A DNA stretch of 64,000 nucleotides from Deroplatys truncata (GCA_030765065.1 CM060986.1:137113142-137177141); one strand, 5' to 3'; shown: positions 22,547 through 35,762, counted from the stretch's first letter. Program-made: numbers and translations. Notes: generated by a model from the sequence alone, not told the origin.

Positions 22547-23640
22547 GTGCAGTACCACAGGCACTACAAATTACTGAAAATGCAGTCCCTAGGTAAGGAC
22601 GTTCTGAAACATAAAAGTGCATTTGGCACAAGCAAATAAAAAAAAGTTAAGAATGTATACTTGAAGTTAATGTACCAGTGATTTTCAAAATTAATGAAAC
22701 CTTTTATTTATTTGTCAATTTAAAATGCATTTTGGCATTTTTCAAACCAGGTTAGGTGCAGGTAGACCCTGTGAATAGAAAAAAAAATTATTCAACCAAT
22801 GGAATGATAATTTTTGTTGCCACATTATATGATAAGAAGCTAATTCTGCTGTGTTGCTAAGCACAGGCAGAAGAAAGATAGAAATACTAAAAGGGGAGCA
22901 GAACTGTTGAAAGAAGAGATAGCAATAAAATAAAGCTTTCCAATTTTTTTTAAAGATCATAGGCCCCTAATATTCAAACCTGAAGGAATTAAATCCATTG
23001 GTATTCTGTTACGTAACTTAAATAGATGAAGTACAATATTAGTTTAAATGTGACTTTCAGCATCTTGATTAAGAGATTATACTTAAAGCAGAAAAGAAGT
23101 GGTACCTATAAAGAAAATGTACCGATTTGAAACAATTGAAATTGCATATGATGTAGCATTCGACATTCATTAAGTAGTATATTCTGTCATTTACGCTTGA
23201 TCTTCATTAATAATATGGTCTTTTAGTTAATAGCAAAAAGCTTGTTTGGTTCCCTTTGATCTGCATTATGATTTGTTATAGTTGGAAGACATTTCTTTTT
23301 TTGTCTGTGTAAGAGGAACATTACTTCATGTTAAAGAAGTATGTTTACATACACAATTTATATAACATTCATGCAATTATTTAAGATGAGGTAATATTTT
23401 CCAAATAAAGAAAAAAAAAGCAAAGCTTAAAACATTGCTGTTTATCATTGGACATCAGAAATGAAAATTAGTTTGGCTCATTTTTTTTTATTAATAATAG
23501 CAGTTTATTATAAGGATAGGTTAGTAAAAAAAGAATATGAATGTTTATACTCTCATGTTTCTTTTGTTATTAATATACTATTAGTGTAAAACTGTTCGAA
23601 TTTTGGATATGTTGAGTTTAAGAGTTAAATAAACCATATT
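22547..23640 (+). other. 3'UTR of the Fmr1-like gene with candidate poly(A) signals
   Basis: AATAAA words occur at 22635-22640 (immediately followed by an A run), 22926-22935, 23404-23409 (followed by an A-rich run) and 23628-23633. The A runs directly after the first and third could be poly(A)-tail traces of retroposition, but both lack the usual spacing from the AATAAA. Which site is used cannot be told from sequence alone. Confidence 0.4.
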
Positions 23641-23649
23641 TTCTTCTCA

Positions 23650-25550
23650 AGATTACTTAAGTCTTCATACAAGTTGTGCCGTAGTTGAAGAGGTGTAAGA
23701 AGCTAAGGTCCTTAATCCTGTAATATCATAAGATCTGTATTAATTAATTGTGCATGAATTTTGTGAACAGCAGTGAGCTTTACAAATGAAAAAGGTTTGA
23801 TCAAATCAATATTAATGGGATTAAAAACAGTTGTGAAGTGTTCAGATTGGTTTTGTGAATACCATGGAAATATTCAATTGTACAACTCATGCCATTGTAA
23901 AACCTGCTTCAGAGCATTTTATTCAAGAATAATTGTATCAAGAAAATATAATGAGAAAATTATAAGGTAAATGTCCCATTAGGTATGAACAGTATTAAGG
24001 ATTATTAAGAAATTAAGCAAAATTCAATGTGTTTGTGCTATTTACATGTAGGTACATAAGTGAGAATACAAGGTCACACTAATTTGTTAAATGCAGCTAG
24101 GTTATTCAAATATCTTAATGATATATTCAATTCAGTAAATGAGAATGAGAAATAATGAAACTACTGTCAAGTTCATTCTGATACTGAAATGTATTCCCAT
24201 CTTAACCTAGAAGATGGAGTTTGGATCCTTGTTGGTTCCACGCTTTCTATTCTGGGTTTTGTGTATGGCTTTCCCTTAGTCATATCCACTTGAATTGTCA
24301 GTAGCTTCCCTTAGGAAAGGTTCACGGCTGTTTCTTACTTCTTTAAATCCTTTTCTCATCATTAATCACCAGTCATAACATTGTCACAAATATGCTTTGA
24401 TGCACTAAATGGTAAAAATAAAATAGCCTCGGCACTTAAGAATGAATTTTCTTACTTTGAGCCACTCCAGGAAGAAATCAAGGGGTGGGGAAAAAAGAAT
24501 ATATGTGCGTTAGTTCCAAATATCTGTTTTAGAAAATGTTCTTGTTAACATTGTAAGCAATACATTTAACATGCATCTTTTTAGTTTTGTTTGGTTTAAC
24601 TTGTGAAGTACTGCTAATCAGTTTATGATTAGCAATCTGCATGGAAGTAACATTCATTTCATATACAAAGATGTATAGGAATAGGTGTTGAATTTATTGG
24701 ATTGCAACAACAATTTATTTAAGACAGTTCATTCTTAGGTGTTGGGGAAAGAAAAAAAAAGGTGCAGTTGCAAGAAAAGCAAGCAGGCTTATAATGAGCC
24801 AGATAGTGGCTCATGGAATACAGTATCATTGCCTCTCAACTAGTGGCTTAACCTCAGCTTGCTCAGCGCAGGTTGAGAACTGATTGAGGTTTTTACCAAG
24901 GATCTCCTTGGGCAGGTAAAATATCCAAATAAATGACAAAGAGCCATCTCGGAGGTACTACGAAGGCCATGCAGGGCTGCCTCAGCATGGCAACTGGGGT
25001 TCAATTCCCTCTTGCGCCTTTGCAACTCTACCAGTTTTTTGTGTGGTTTTTCCTTGATCAGTCGTAGCTATTATAAACAGGATATACTAGGTGGGGGTGA
25101 GAAAACATGCTCTAGAATCTCTAATGTTTACTGATATTGAGATAAAGAAAAGTGTTAGAATATATCCAGGTGAACATTCAAGAGTTGATACCTGAAAAAT
25201 AACCCCCTCTCCCAATTGATGGAAATGATACATGTCTGTTATACAAACAGAATTGGTCACTAATATAAGCACTAATTGTGCAGCATGAATAAAAATTAAT
25301 AAGGGATTAAGAAAAGACTGTAGCTTTTCTATTAAAGGATAAATTTAATTGTTTATTCAGGCATTAATTGTGCAAAGTGAATACAAATTAATAAAGAATT
25401 AAAAAAAAAGTACTGAGTAGTGATTTTGTAGATTAATTGCATTAAGCAGGATTATGATGCACTTAATTTAATATGCCTCTGTGTAATATGCAGCTAAGAA
25501 GTGATGCTAAAGATGTGTTTAAGAGGACTTAATGACAGATTTATTTTGTA
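23650..25550. other. Stretch without recognisable gene
   Basis: AT-rich sequence. A weak tRNA-like B-box word (GGGTTCAATTCCC) near 24990 lacks a matching A box. Nothing else is supported. Confidence 0.35.
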
Positions 25551-25554
25551 CTAT

Positions 25555-25556
<2 letters not shown>

Positions 25557-25591
<35 letters not shown>
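25557..25591 (+). repeat. (TA)n microsatellite
   Basis: A run of about 17 TA units adjoining the mariner fragment. Confidence 0.95.
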
Positions 25592-25594
<3 letters not shown>

Positions 25595-26025
25595 TGCAAC
25601 TTTTCTACATAATTATCTCCCAAATTAAGGTATTTGTAGCATACAAACATTTTCAAAGCCCTTGTCAGTAAATGTTTCCATCCGTAACGTTGCCCACTGG
25701 CTTGTCATTGGTTTTGAATTGACAAGTCCTTACTTTCATTTCTGGCAACAAATGAAAATCACTAGGAGCAAGATATGGACTGTATGGATGATTTAGCAGT
25801 TGTCAGAGACAGACATCTTTGTATGCTTTCATCTTGCATGTTAACGCATTCTTTGAAAGATTAGACACTGCTCTTCACACACTGGTGTGCTTTGTCCATA
25901 AACATTACAGTGAATTTCAGCAACACTGTTTCATTCAGCTTGCAAGAAATGAAACACACTTTGAACCTCTTGTTGGCAGGAATTGCAATCATAGTAACCA
26001 TTTTCACTTGCTTGCTGTGTAAACT
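25592..26025 (-). mobile_element. Mariner-like transposase 3' fragment
   Basis: Minus-strand frames give NHPYSPYLAPSDFHLLPEM, the third-Asp region of mariner transposases (PSDF kept), then a decayed KPVGNV segment and KYLNLGDNYVEKLQ, the usual mariner C-terminal ending. The upstream half is unrecognisable and frames shift, so it is a fossil. The (TA)n run starts just beyond the stop. Confidence 0.6.
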
Positions 26026-26919
26026 AAACTATAATTGTATTTGAATTGGTTAATTGTGTCAGGTCTAAATTGCAGATCAAGTTTATGCACATGTTATAGT
26101 TAAATGTGCATAAAATGATATTGTGTTATGAGCAATACTGTCATGGAGGACATACAGATGCTTGAAATGTATGAGGACTTAAAATTGATTGAAAGAGTGT
26201 ATAGGAAAGAAAAAACTTAAGACCACACGGTGATGTACACTCTTTTTTTTAAAAACGCTCCATGACTCCAATTTTGCAATTTCTGCATCATCGCCAAGCT
26301 GTAATACATAATTATGTCCTTGTTTGGTGCTGCTTTCGTCTGAAGTGTTTGGTTAAAACTGAAAGTGTATTTACTATAAATTACAACTAATGTTCATATG
26401 CATAAGTTCATCTCTGCAACAATGGAAGCCAGAGCCATATATTAAAGAATGGCTGAAAAGTCATCGAGGTGCCATGGCACTCCAGGGTTCATCAGGACAA
26501 AAGTGTCTGTATGTATAAAAAATCCACTTGGAGTATTCTTTAATGATCTTCTATTAAATAATTGGAAGTCTAACAAATTATCATTTTATATCCATTAACT
26601 GCAACAAATTTATATGTCACAAAACTTGCATTGTGATTCAAATGTGTTGATTCATAACAATATCTTTCAAGATCATTAAGTTACTCAGAATAAACTTGAA
26701 GTCGTACAACATAAACTTAAAACAATTTTTTGCTGAAATATAAATTTCCCATAAAATTTCAATTACATTAAAGATATCTTCGAGAACGAGAGTTTTTATT
26801 ACTAATGGTATAATATGGCCAAGAAAAAAATGACTATGACAGCATAGTTATGGGTCCACTAGAGGTTGATTTCCAGATGGCCATCTTAGGTATGATTTTG
26901 AATATCTTTGATTTCTGTC

Positions 26920-27225
26920 GCTCTCTGTGGTGTAGTGGTTACCATGCTAGCCTCTAGTTCCCAAGGCCGCGGGTTCAAACCTGGTGGAGGGCAATGGAAT
27001 TTTTTCGGGTGTAAAAATCCTTAGCATGGCTTCCTTTGGAAGGGAAGTAAGGCTGGTGGTCCTGTGTTATAGATTTACGGCACATAATAGAACCTCAAGC
27101 CTGATAAAGAGGCCTCTAAGCAAAATTACCGATCTTTCATGCCCAATACAGAATGGGACGCTAAGGACCACAGCAGTTAAAGAACGTACATAAATAAAAC
27201 TTAGTTTAATTTAATTTCAATTTCT
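26920..27225 (+). mobile_element. tRNA-derived SINE, family S1, near full length
   Basis: The head has an A box, TGGTGTAGTGG (26930), and a B box, GGTTCAAACC (26974), in normal tRNA spacing. The body carries GGAGGGCAATGGAATTTTTT, CTCAAGCCTGATAAAGAGG and a tail ending in TTTAATTTAATTTC. No convincing target-site duplication was found. This is the best copy for defining the family start. Confidence 0.85.
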
Positions 27226-27229
27226 CACT

Positions 27230-28290
27230 AAATATTTACAGAAAAATAGAACTGAGGATAAATAGAGAGTTGCAAATGATTTCACAGAATACAACATTTT
27301 ATCCATGCTGATTGGTTCGAGTTAGTTATGTGACACTGAACTTAATATAGCACAAAAGAAACTGTTGACTTTGTCAAACCTTTAACCTCTTCAGTCCTGA
27401 AGCCAGTGTACCATAAACACTGTAAGTACTTGTAATAGAGCATAAACAGATCTTGAGGCTTGTTGCAAGCATTGAATGCTAGGATTAAGATGTTATACAT
27501 AGTAAAGTCTTGTTAAGCTATTCCTAAATAGTACCACTTATTACCTTGCGTTAGAATTTAGCATTATGTTGAGTGCATCATATTCCAGTTATAAATGGTA
27601 AATGTACACATTTCTTTTTTAGTAAAGGAGGAGGCTTGTGTTCAGATAGAAAATGTTATCTCAAGTTCTTTGTAAGAAAGATTGCATCTTCATACTAAAT
27701 GGTTATACATTGCAAGCTTCTGATAAATATTGCAGTTCTTTTGTTTTTTAAATGTATTATTACTTGCTGTTATTTTGGACTGCGTTTTAAAACAAACGTA
27801 CAAAATACTGAATAGTCTAATAGGTTTTGTTTCAGTAATAGCCTTTAGATTATGAGTAATAACAGTTGCTTAAAAAGAAGATTGTGCATTACCATTTACC
27901 TAACCTACTGTAGGTTAGTTAACCTTCTTTCCTTTTCCTTTCAAAAATGCTTCTTGAGCATTTCATTCATTATTAAAATCTTGCAGGCTCTGTGGTGATA
28001 AATCAGGGCTATTGGTTTTCAGTGAACCAAATTCACAAATAATAACTTCTCAGTTATGAGCAATAGATGAGTTGAATAAAATGGAAATGTTTAAATTTGA
28101 TTTGTAGATTATGAGGTATATTGTGTAGTTAGTTGTTAAAGCACACAACTTGCTCATACTGCAAATGAACACCCTAGATAAATCTAACAGTGTTTCAGTT
28201 ACAGAGTAACTTATAATTTCTGGAGGTAATTCATTGTGCTGGATTGACAACACATAAGACACAATGGCACAATGTCAGTGGTGTATGAAA
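27230..28290. other. Stretch without recognisable gene
   Basis: AT-rich sequence between two S1 SINEs; nothing supported. Confidence 0.4.
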
Positions 28291-28305
28291 GCAGAATCAA
28301 GATGC

Positions 28306-28571
28306 TTCTAGTTCCCGAGGTCACAGGTTCAAACCCGGAGGAGGGCGATGAATTTTTTTGGGCATAAAATTCCTTAGCATAGCTTCCTTGGAAGGGAAGT
28401 AAAGCCGGTGGTCCAGTGTCATAGATTTATGGCATGTAAAAAAACCTCAAGCCTGATAAAGAGGCCTCTGAGCAAAATTTCTGGTCTTTCACGCCCAATA
28501 CAGAATGGGATGGTAAGAACCACAGCAGTTAAAGAGCGTCCATAAATAAAACTCAATTTAAATTAATTTTA
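28306..28571 (+). mobile_element. tRNA-derived SINE, family S1, 5'-truncated
   Basis: It begins within the tRNA-like head (TTCTAGTTCCCGAGG), keeps the B box and the full body, and ends in an AT tail. A perfect 11-bp duplication, AATCAAGATGC, flanks it at 28295-28305 and 28572-28582. Confidence 0.88.
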
Positions 28572-28756
28572 AATCAAGATGCATAAGATATTTAGGGATT
28601 CAGGTGGATACAACTATAAAACTTTGTACTGGCCTAGAAAGGAAAATTTGCTATGATGGTGTATTTTATTAACCACCTGGAAAGAAGACCTAGATAAATT
28701 ATCAATAGACAGAAGAGAAACTTTTTGTGGTATGTTGGTTGAAGATGGGCTGGATA

Positions 28757-28757
<1 letters not shown>

Positions 28758-28825
<68 letters not shown>

Positions 28826-28826
28826 G
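28758..28826 (+). repeat. (AAT)n then (ATT)n compound microsatellite
   Basis: Eleven or so AAT units switch to ATT units at about 28788, making an imperfect palindrome that could form a hairpin. Confidence 0.95.
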
Positions 28827-28829
28827 TTG

Positions 28830-30939
28830 TTATTACTACTACTATACGGTGATACTAAAAAAACTATCAAAAAGTAAACATCTCATTTTTCTGTCTATAA
28901 TTAATAGACATTCATTCTGGACTTGTAACAACTAATTTCCTTCTGCATGATGTATGTGGGTTTACCACTCTAAGGGCAACTCGCGTGATTGCCAATCCCT
29001 CAATAAGAGAGTTGGTCTGTGTGTGCATGCCAATAAAGAGGGAAATTGCAAATATATACTGAAACAGTGATGTAATTGGAAGAATGTTATTGGTTCTTTA
29101 AATATACAAAGTGTTTCCAACATTTGCCATATAGTCATGAACCTTTTGGGGAACCTTATTCCACCAAATAAGGACTGGACTGAATTATTAGCTGGGGCCA
29201 TCCTGTGGGTGGTTTTCGTGACCCCTGATGGTAGAATGAAAGCGATGGAGATGGAATCATAGAGCCTACAGCTTTTATCATGAACTCTGTCATTTTAGGC
29301 CTTGGGAATACTTAATATGCGCTAAGTCAAAGGTGGTGATGGTCTGGAATAGGTGATTTAAATTGACATTGCGCACCTCTTAATCGAATCACAGTCTCTC
29401 GAAATAAGAGCCATGAACCAAACTATTTAGCTATTCAGGTACCCTGCAAATGCAAGGATAGTCAAAGGTACAGTTTAATACTTTCTTGCTGTATGCATTG
29501 TCAGGATTATTTTTCACTCTAGGCCAAGCCAAGAAAACTGCAAGTGCAGATTCAAATTTCTTATTCAGCACATAACACAACTTTGTAATGTTTCTGAGAA
29601 GTTTTATGTAGGATTATTATTTAATGATATACAACTCTTCCTTTACTTATATTTCTTTACATAAAATGCGTACCATGAGAAACTATAATTCCAACTGCAT
29701 TGCAAGCACAAGGAAGAATGACAAGTTTGTGTACTGTTAAACCTTTAAGTTATGTTTTATTAAAACTGCCAAAAAAGCAGTTTTATTATGCATTTTCAAA
29801 ACATCACATAGCATGTAAGTTGCACAGAGAGGAGACAGAGTGAAGGGCATTGGAGTGAGTGAGGGAGGGAGAAGCATTCAATCTGAGTTTTTATTGCAAT
29901 AATGTGAACAGAGGTATGGGTTCTCCTAGCACATGTAATAAAACTAGCAGAGGCTTTTTTAGTAATTTTTTATTTTTGCGATATACTCGTGGAGGGAGAG
30001 CATAACTCGCAGTATGTCCAATATATTAATATATGAATTAATATATGAACTATGGTAATGTTGTTAAATATCTGATGTTTTAGTTGTTACTCTTATTGTT
30101 TATTTTTATTTCTTGCCATGGTTGCTGTTGTTTAGGTTTTGGTAGAGCTTGTATAACTTTGCAGGGTGTGATACGGGAAGGAAGGTAATAAGTAACAACT
30201 CCAAGAATAGATTAAGTTATTGAAGAACACTATGCTTTAATGGCACACGCATTGACTATCTTAGTAATAATCTACACAGTTCTTAAGTTAGTTGGAGCTG
30301 TAGAACGGTCGAGCCCTACCACGTTCGTAAGCCAAACTTGCGGTCGCTGAGCAATCAAGTATTTTATACGTGCTCTAGAAATAATTGTAGTATTTATCAC
30401 ACGTTCCTATGGACTTTTAAATTGATACCATTTCAATGTTCCTACTACATTATAAGAAGTAACTAATAACGCCTGCTTATGAGAGCTTACATGTATATTA
30501 TTCACATCGCAGCACTTCATACTCAACTGCCCTGGCTGATGGAGACGCTAGAACTAACATTTCTCCCCTTAAAGATTTTAAACATATTCTTACTTAAAAT
30601 TTCATTGTCTGTCTTCGTTCAGCTTGGAACCTTCCAGAAGACTTACTCGGCTATTGTTCGACGTTTGCAAACATGTGGCCTCTCTACAAAAATATGTTGT
30701 GTTCGCTTGTCGTTCGCTTGTCGCCTTTCTATTTCACAAAGACTCAAGGTCTGGCTTTTATGACCTTCCCGTACAAGTCCTTTTTGCCTGGGCCTTAATT
30801 CTAACACAAAGATATGTTTGTCGGCTTTTAACAAGAATTCCACAGCTCCATCTACACTTACACATACATAAAACTTATGCCTTAACTTCTATTTATACAA
30901 CAAGTATTTTTCTTATTAATACCATTTCACATAATTCAC

Positions 30940-30993
<54 letters not shown>

Positions 30994-31240
30994 ATATAAC
31001 CATAGTTACTGTCTCATTTTGAATGAATAAACTGTAGCTATGTGTATAATAGGATGTCTTGAAACCAAAAAATGGAGCATTTATTCAGAAGGGTAAATGC
31101 ATAAAGTAAATTGTTCAGGAAATGCATTTTTAAACATATAAAACTACTAATTATATGATCAAAATAATTTAACATTTACAGTATCCTTTTCAGCACGTAT
31201 TTGATTATGTGTTTGACACTTCTAAAATGTTCATTTTCAG
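28830..31240. other. Stretch without recognisable gene
   Basis: No supported exon. The 30470-30870 part is less AT-rich with a 132-codon frame, but no protein-like feature, and ends in a long TA tract. It may be a fossil of an unrecognised repeat. Confidence 0.35.
30942..30988 (+). repeat. (TA)n microsatellite
   Basis: About 23 uninterrupted TA units. Confidence 0.95.
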
Positions 31241-31244
31241 TAAA

Positions 31245-32106
31245 AATTCTGATGTGTTACATTCACATGACTTTCTCTAAGCTCTGTTGTTTATTAGTGG
31301 CTATACAAATTATTCTTATGAAAACTTATTTGTCTATCCACTTCAGATAAACCTTTACAGAAATAGCTACATTACACATCTTATGGTGCAAAGGAAACAG
31401 CGATAGCCTAATGTTTAAGAACTGGATGCTATATGCTGGCCTTAAAATTTCATATTCTCTCCATGCAATCGCCAGAAACAAGGGAAGGTGTACAGGAATT
31501 GAAGATTGACATAAACAATAAACAATTCGAACCACTAATAACACATACCTTGGAAATGGCTTATGTCACAAAAAAAGTTGTTTGAAAAAAATTGTGTGTT
31601 TTAAAGAGATTACATTTTTTTATGTAGTATGTTTTCGTGTATCGCTTAACATTTACCAGTTATACAAGATTATATAAAATTTCTTCTGAATAAACAGGAC
31701 TTCACAGGCTATTCCCAAAAAAATTCAAGACGTATGCTTTAATTGTCATGTAAATTTCTTTAATATATGGTATTTTAATCAAAATCGTTAGAGCTATTTT
31801 TCAGAAAATAAATTTTGAAAAAGGTTTCATTTAAAGAGAGTTTGGGGTGGGGGGAGTTTCCAAAGGAAAACCTTTGGGTCGCATCTTTTGAAGATACTGA
31901 ATGTAAATACCAAGTTTGGTATTTATCCAACTTTTTATTCTTGAGTCATGCTGTTCACACACACACACACACACGCATGCAGAGCTTTTTCTTAAAAATT
32001 TTTTTTTATTCAGGGAGGCTTCAAAACATGTATTTCTGCTGAAATCTAGATGTCAAATTTTTGGGTGGAATGCAATAACTTCTCTCCATACATATGGAGA
32101 AAATAA
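31245..32106 (+). repeat. AT-run element, older full-length copy
   Basis: It begins TCTGATGTGTTACATTC at 31248 after an AAAAAT run and ends in GGAGAAAATAAAA at 32106. The internal landmarks are all present: GTTTGGGGTGGGG, CCAAGTTTGGTATTTATCC, an (AC)n tract at 31955-31972 and CTGAAATCTAGATGTC. The terminal hairpin is decayed. Confidence 0.85.
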
Positions 32107-32256
32107 AAATAGAGGGATAAAGTTTCCAAGATTTTTCAAAAGTCGATAAATGCAAAGTAATACAGTAAAAATTTTGTTCATACACACATTCAAAATGTCC
32201 CTTTTCATTCTTTTCCCTCTATCCTGTTTACAGATATTATAGTAAAGACAACTTTT

Positions 32257-32430
32257 CCTTTTTTTTTTTTTTTTGAACACATTCCTTTCAACATTTATAC
32301 CTCCACTCTGTGGAGGGTAGGGGATGATTCTAATTAAGCAAAAATTCTCCCATCCCAACCGAGAATCAAACCCAGTACCTCTGTGCTATAAAGCCAGAAT
32401 GCTGACTACTCAACTACAGAGGCAGTCAAG
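32257..32430 (-). mobile_element. tRNA-derived SINE, family S5
   Basis: On the minus strand it has an A-box-like TAGTTGAGTAGTCAGC, a B-box GGTTTGATTC, a short body and a 16-17 base A tail (the T run at 32258-32274). No target-site duplication was found. Only one copy is in the window. Confidence 0.7.
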
Positions 32431-32674
32431 GTGTATATTGTTTGTGTTCATTACAATTATTTAATATATCAGTAACTGTTATAGCAATAATAGATAAACA
32501 TAGCCATAAAATAGTAACATAACATTATCAAAATACAGACCCCATTAATACAAAACTGGAAACCTTGTGGTGACTTTCAATGGTTTCCTCATAAAACTCT
32601 TCTGTTCCTGGTATTTCAAAATGCTTCATGAATTATATGTGCTTGCTGACCATGCTTCTTTTCTACGTGCTTTA

Positions 32675-33500
32675 CTACTTACCTATAGTGGGTAGAAGAA
32701 GTATTACGTTCTACTCAAAAATTTGATACTGAAATTTCATGAAAAAAGTTTCAAGACTGAATGAAAAAAAAAGTTTCCATGTATATATCTGAAAAGCATG
32801 ACTCAAAAATAAAAAGTCTGTTAAATACCAAACCTGGTATTTAAGTTCAGCATCATCCAAGGATTCGACATAAAGAGTTTGAAGAAAATCCCCCACCCCA
32901 AATTGTCCTTTACATGGAAGTCTTGTTTTTGTTATTTTTGATTTTCCCAAAAATGTCTCAAAATGTTTATTAAAATACCATATGTTCAACATATTTTCAT
33001 GTTAAATAAAGTGTATATAATGAATTTTCCGTGAATAGTCTGTGAAGTCTGCTTCATTTGGAATGACGTAAAACTGATAAACCGTAAGAGATGACAAAAT
33101 TTTGCTACACAAAAACTAGATCTTGTTAAACCACAACATTTATTTTATTTAAAGGTGAGTCGGAATTGTTACACTAACATCACTTAAGTTTACTCACTTA
33201 ACATGTTTCGGGAAACGGTTGTTCCCATCCTCAGAAGTTAATTCGACACATTCAGTCGAATTAACTTCTGAGGATGGGAACAACCGTTTCCCGAAACATG
33301 TTAAGTGAGTAAACTTAAGTGATGTTAGTGTAACAATTCCGACTCACCTTTAAATAAATTCAATACACATCACTGTTTCTAGCTTCTTTTCATTACAATA
33401 TCAACACAACATTTATGCTGATTTTTTGTGAAGTTAACCATTCCTGAGATATTCTTTGTTATTGGTTTGCAGTTTCAAATACTTTAATGAAAAGTAGATG
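32675..33500 (-). repeat. AT-run element, older copy carrying a hairpin insert
   Basis: The hairpin-end words GGGTAGAAGAAGTATTACG and the central blocks (AGCATGACTCAAAAAT, CATCATCCAAGGATTC, CCCCCACCCC) read on the minus strand up to about 33140. The copy resumes after the insert at 33405 with GAAGTTAACCATTCCTGAG and fades at about 33500. Confidence 0.75.
33144..33404. mobile_element. Insert containing a perfect 104-bp-arm hairpin, 12-bp TSD
   Basis: Bases 33144-33247 and 33255-33358 are exact reverse complements over all 104 positions, separated by a 7-base loop (ACATTCA). A further 46 bases of unpaired tail follow to 33404. The whole is flanked by a perfect duplication CACAACATTTAT (33132-33143 and 33405-33416). 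Each arm contains TTCTGAGGATGGGAACAACC and a GAAAC word, like hammerhead-type cores near Penelope-like elements. The perfect arms mean the structure is recent or maintained. Confidence 0.85.
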
Positions 33501-34184
33501 AAGAAGAGTGAATAGAAAAACATGTGAGAATGCATACTCAGATTTTTTGCAAAATAGCTGCTTTCTTTACTTCCCAACTGCAACCAATACTTCAACCTTG
33601 ACAAGACTTCCAGTGCTGTTACTGACAACAACATCTTCTTTTTAGACTTTTCGTAAATGATCACCAGGCTCGTTTTGGTGATGTGATTTCCAGGTACTTT
33701 AGTAATAAATTATCCTAGTCAATTTTGTTCAAACTATTTACATTCTAAAGAAATGCTGTATCATGAGTGAAATCAGCTGCTCTGAGCTTCCTATCACTTG
33801 GACACTCAGTTAATGTGTCATTTTCTAAATTGCTTGTGTTGAACCTCCATATTATAGTATAACAGACCATTCTTTTATTGTGAACTTGTCCTTGCAAAAG
33901 CTGGCAGGTGTCAGGCAATAATCTGGCGTCAATGATGTGTGAACCATTAATTTGTTGCTTCTGGCGGGAAGTGCTTGCCAGCATTTTGCATTTATCGACT
34001 TTTGCTCTAACTGGCTGAGAGCAAATATATAGAGTTTTGAAAAATCTCACTGTTTTCAACACACTACAACCATGGCAACATGTAGTACATGACAACAAGG
34101 TTGATATGTAATTGCAAAACTATAAATTTTCCAAATTTGAGTATTTATCAACTTTTGAAAAAATGATCTAGAATTGCATTTTTG

Positions 34185-35762
34185 ACATTGCTTACCTATA
34201 GGAAATAGAGGAAGTGTTACATTTCACCCAAAAATTCAATACCAAGATTTCACTAAAATGCACATTATGAGAATCCCTCCCCCCCTACCGAAATTTTTTT
34301 TAGGAAAAGATGTGTTGCGTGTGTCTGTGAACAGCATAATTAAAAAATGAAAAGTTGGTTAAATACCAAACTTGGTATTCATGTTCAGCATCTTCCAAGA
34401 ATGTGACACTACCCAATGATTTGCTTAAAATATCATATGTTTTAAGATATTTTCATGACAAATGAAATGTTTGTTGAATTTTCTGAGGATGGCCTGTGAA
34501 GTCATCTTCATTTTGAATGACTTTAGCACAATTGGTAAACCATAAGAGATAGACAAAATCTTACTACGTAAAAAATGTACATCTTGTTAAAGCAAGCAAT
34601 TTATGTCCAGTACTTTTTTTTGTAGAGTTAACCATTTCTGAGATATTCCTTGTTATTGGTTTGAATTTTTCAAACACATATGTTTCTCAAATGGTAAGTC
34701 ATTTATTACTTTCTCTACTACGTATAGTAAGTAGGGGAAGTATTGTATTCCACCCAAAAATTCGATACCGAGATTTCACCGGAAATACATGTTTTGAGAC
34801 CCCCTGAATCCAAAAAAAAGCATTTTTGGAAACATGTCTGTGCGCGCGCGCGCGTGTGTGTGTGTGTGTGTGTGTGTGAGTCTGTGAACAGCATAACTCA
34901 AAAACGAACAGTTGGAAAAGTATCTTTCAGAGATGCAACACAAAGGTTATAAAGAAAATCCCCCACCCCATATTACCCTTTACATGGAACAATTTTCGAA
35001 AATTTTAATTTTTTCAAAAATGGTTCTAACGATTTTGATTAAAATATCATATGTTTAAGATATTTTCATGACAAATGAAATGTATATCTTGAATTTTCTG
35101 AGAATGTCTCCAAAGTATTCTTCATTGTGAACGACTTTTGCATAACTGGTAAACCATAAGAGATAGACAAAATTTTACTACACAAAAAATGTAGATCGCG
35201 TTAAAATACACAATTTATGTCATATACTTTTTTGTTAAGTGAACCATTTTCGAGATATTGCCTGTTATTCCCTTAAATTTTCCAATACTTATACTTTTTC
35301 TCAAATGGGAATTCGTTATTCATAATGGTAATGCAAAGAGAATGAAATACTCCACATAGCAACCAGCTCTTAAAATATTTGACTATCGCTTAAAGCCTAG
35401 CAATTCCCCTTGTATCTACAAGAAAATTAGCAATAAGATTAACATCCCGATATCTTGATTAACATGAAGCATATGGGGAATAAGCGTTGGTAAAAATAAT
35501 TTGTACAAGAGTAGAAAAAGTCATGTGAGTGTAACATCAGATTTTTTTATGTCCTGGACATGCAAAGAGCACTTAAAAGATTTGACACTATTGCTTAAAA
35601 CCTACCATATTCCCCTTGTATCTACAAGAAAATTAACAATAGGATTAACATCTCGATTAACATGAAGCATATGGAGAATAAGCATTTGTAAAAATAGTTT
35701 GTACAAGAGTAGAGAAAGTCATGTGAGTGTAACACATAACATTTTTTGTTTGTTACAGTAAT
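34185..35762 (-). repeat. AT-run element, host copy interrupted by a younger copy
   Basis: The outer copy's right half (hairpin-end words near 34190, then CCCAAAAATTCAATACC, the GGTATTCATGTTCAGC block, up to TTTCTCAAATGG) reads to 34716. It continues after the inner copy at 35548 with TTTTTTTATGTCCTGGACATG and ends at about 35762 with the ACTCACATGACTTTC-complement end. A further decayed left-end unit follows to about 35940. Confidence 0.75.
34717..35547 (-). repeat. AT-run element, young copy nested in an older one
   Basis: It begins ACTTTCTCTACTACGTATAG at 34717 and ends ACACATCAGA (35538-35547) before a seven-T run; about 831 bp. It keeps an internal (CG)n/(GT)n tract at 34845-34878. Relative to the 61387-62262 copy the sequence is nearly the same outside the microsatellite. 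Confidence 0.85.

Noticed and set aside
22197-22631. 144-codon minus-strand frame
   Set aside because: Shadow of the Fmr1-like coding sequence on the opposite strand.
24960-25030. tRNA-like B-box word GGGTTCAATTCCC suggesting another SINE
   Set aside because: No A box at the right distance, no tail and no duplication were found; left as unannotated sequence.
30180-30480. Possible LTR-like sequence
   Set aside because: No matching second repeat, no primer-binding site and no duplication were visible, so no LTR element is claimed in this window.
30624-31022. 132-codon open frame
   Set aside because: The frame ends in a (TA)n tract giving Tyr-Ile repeats and shows no domain-like pattern; likely chance.
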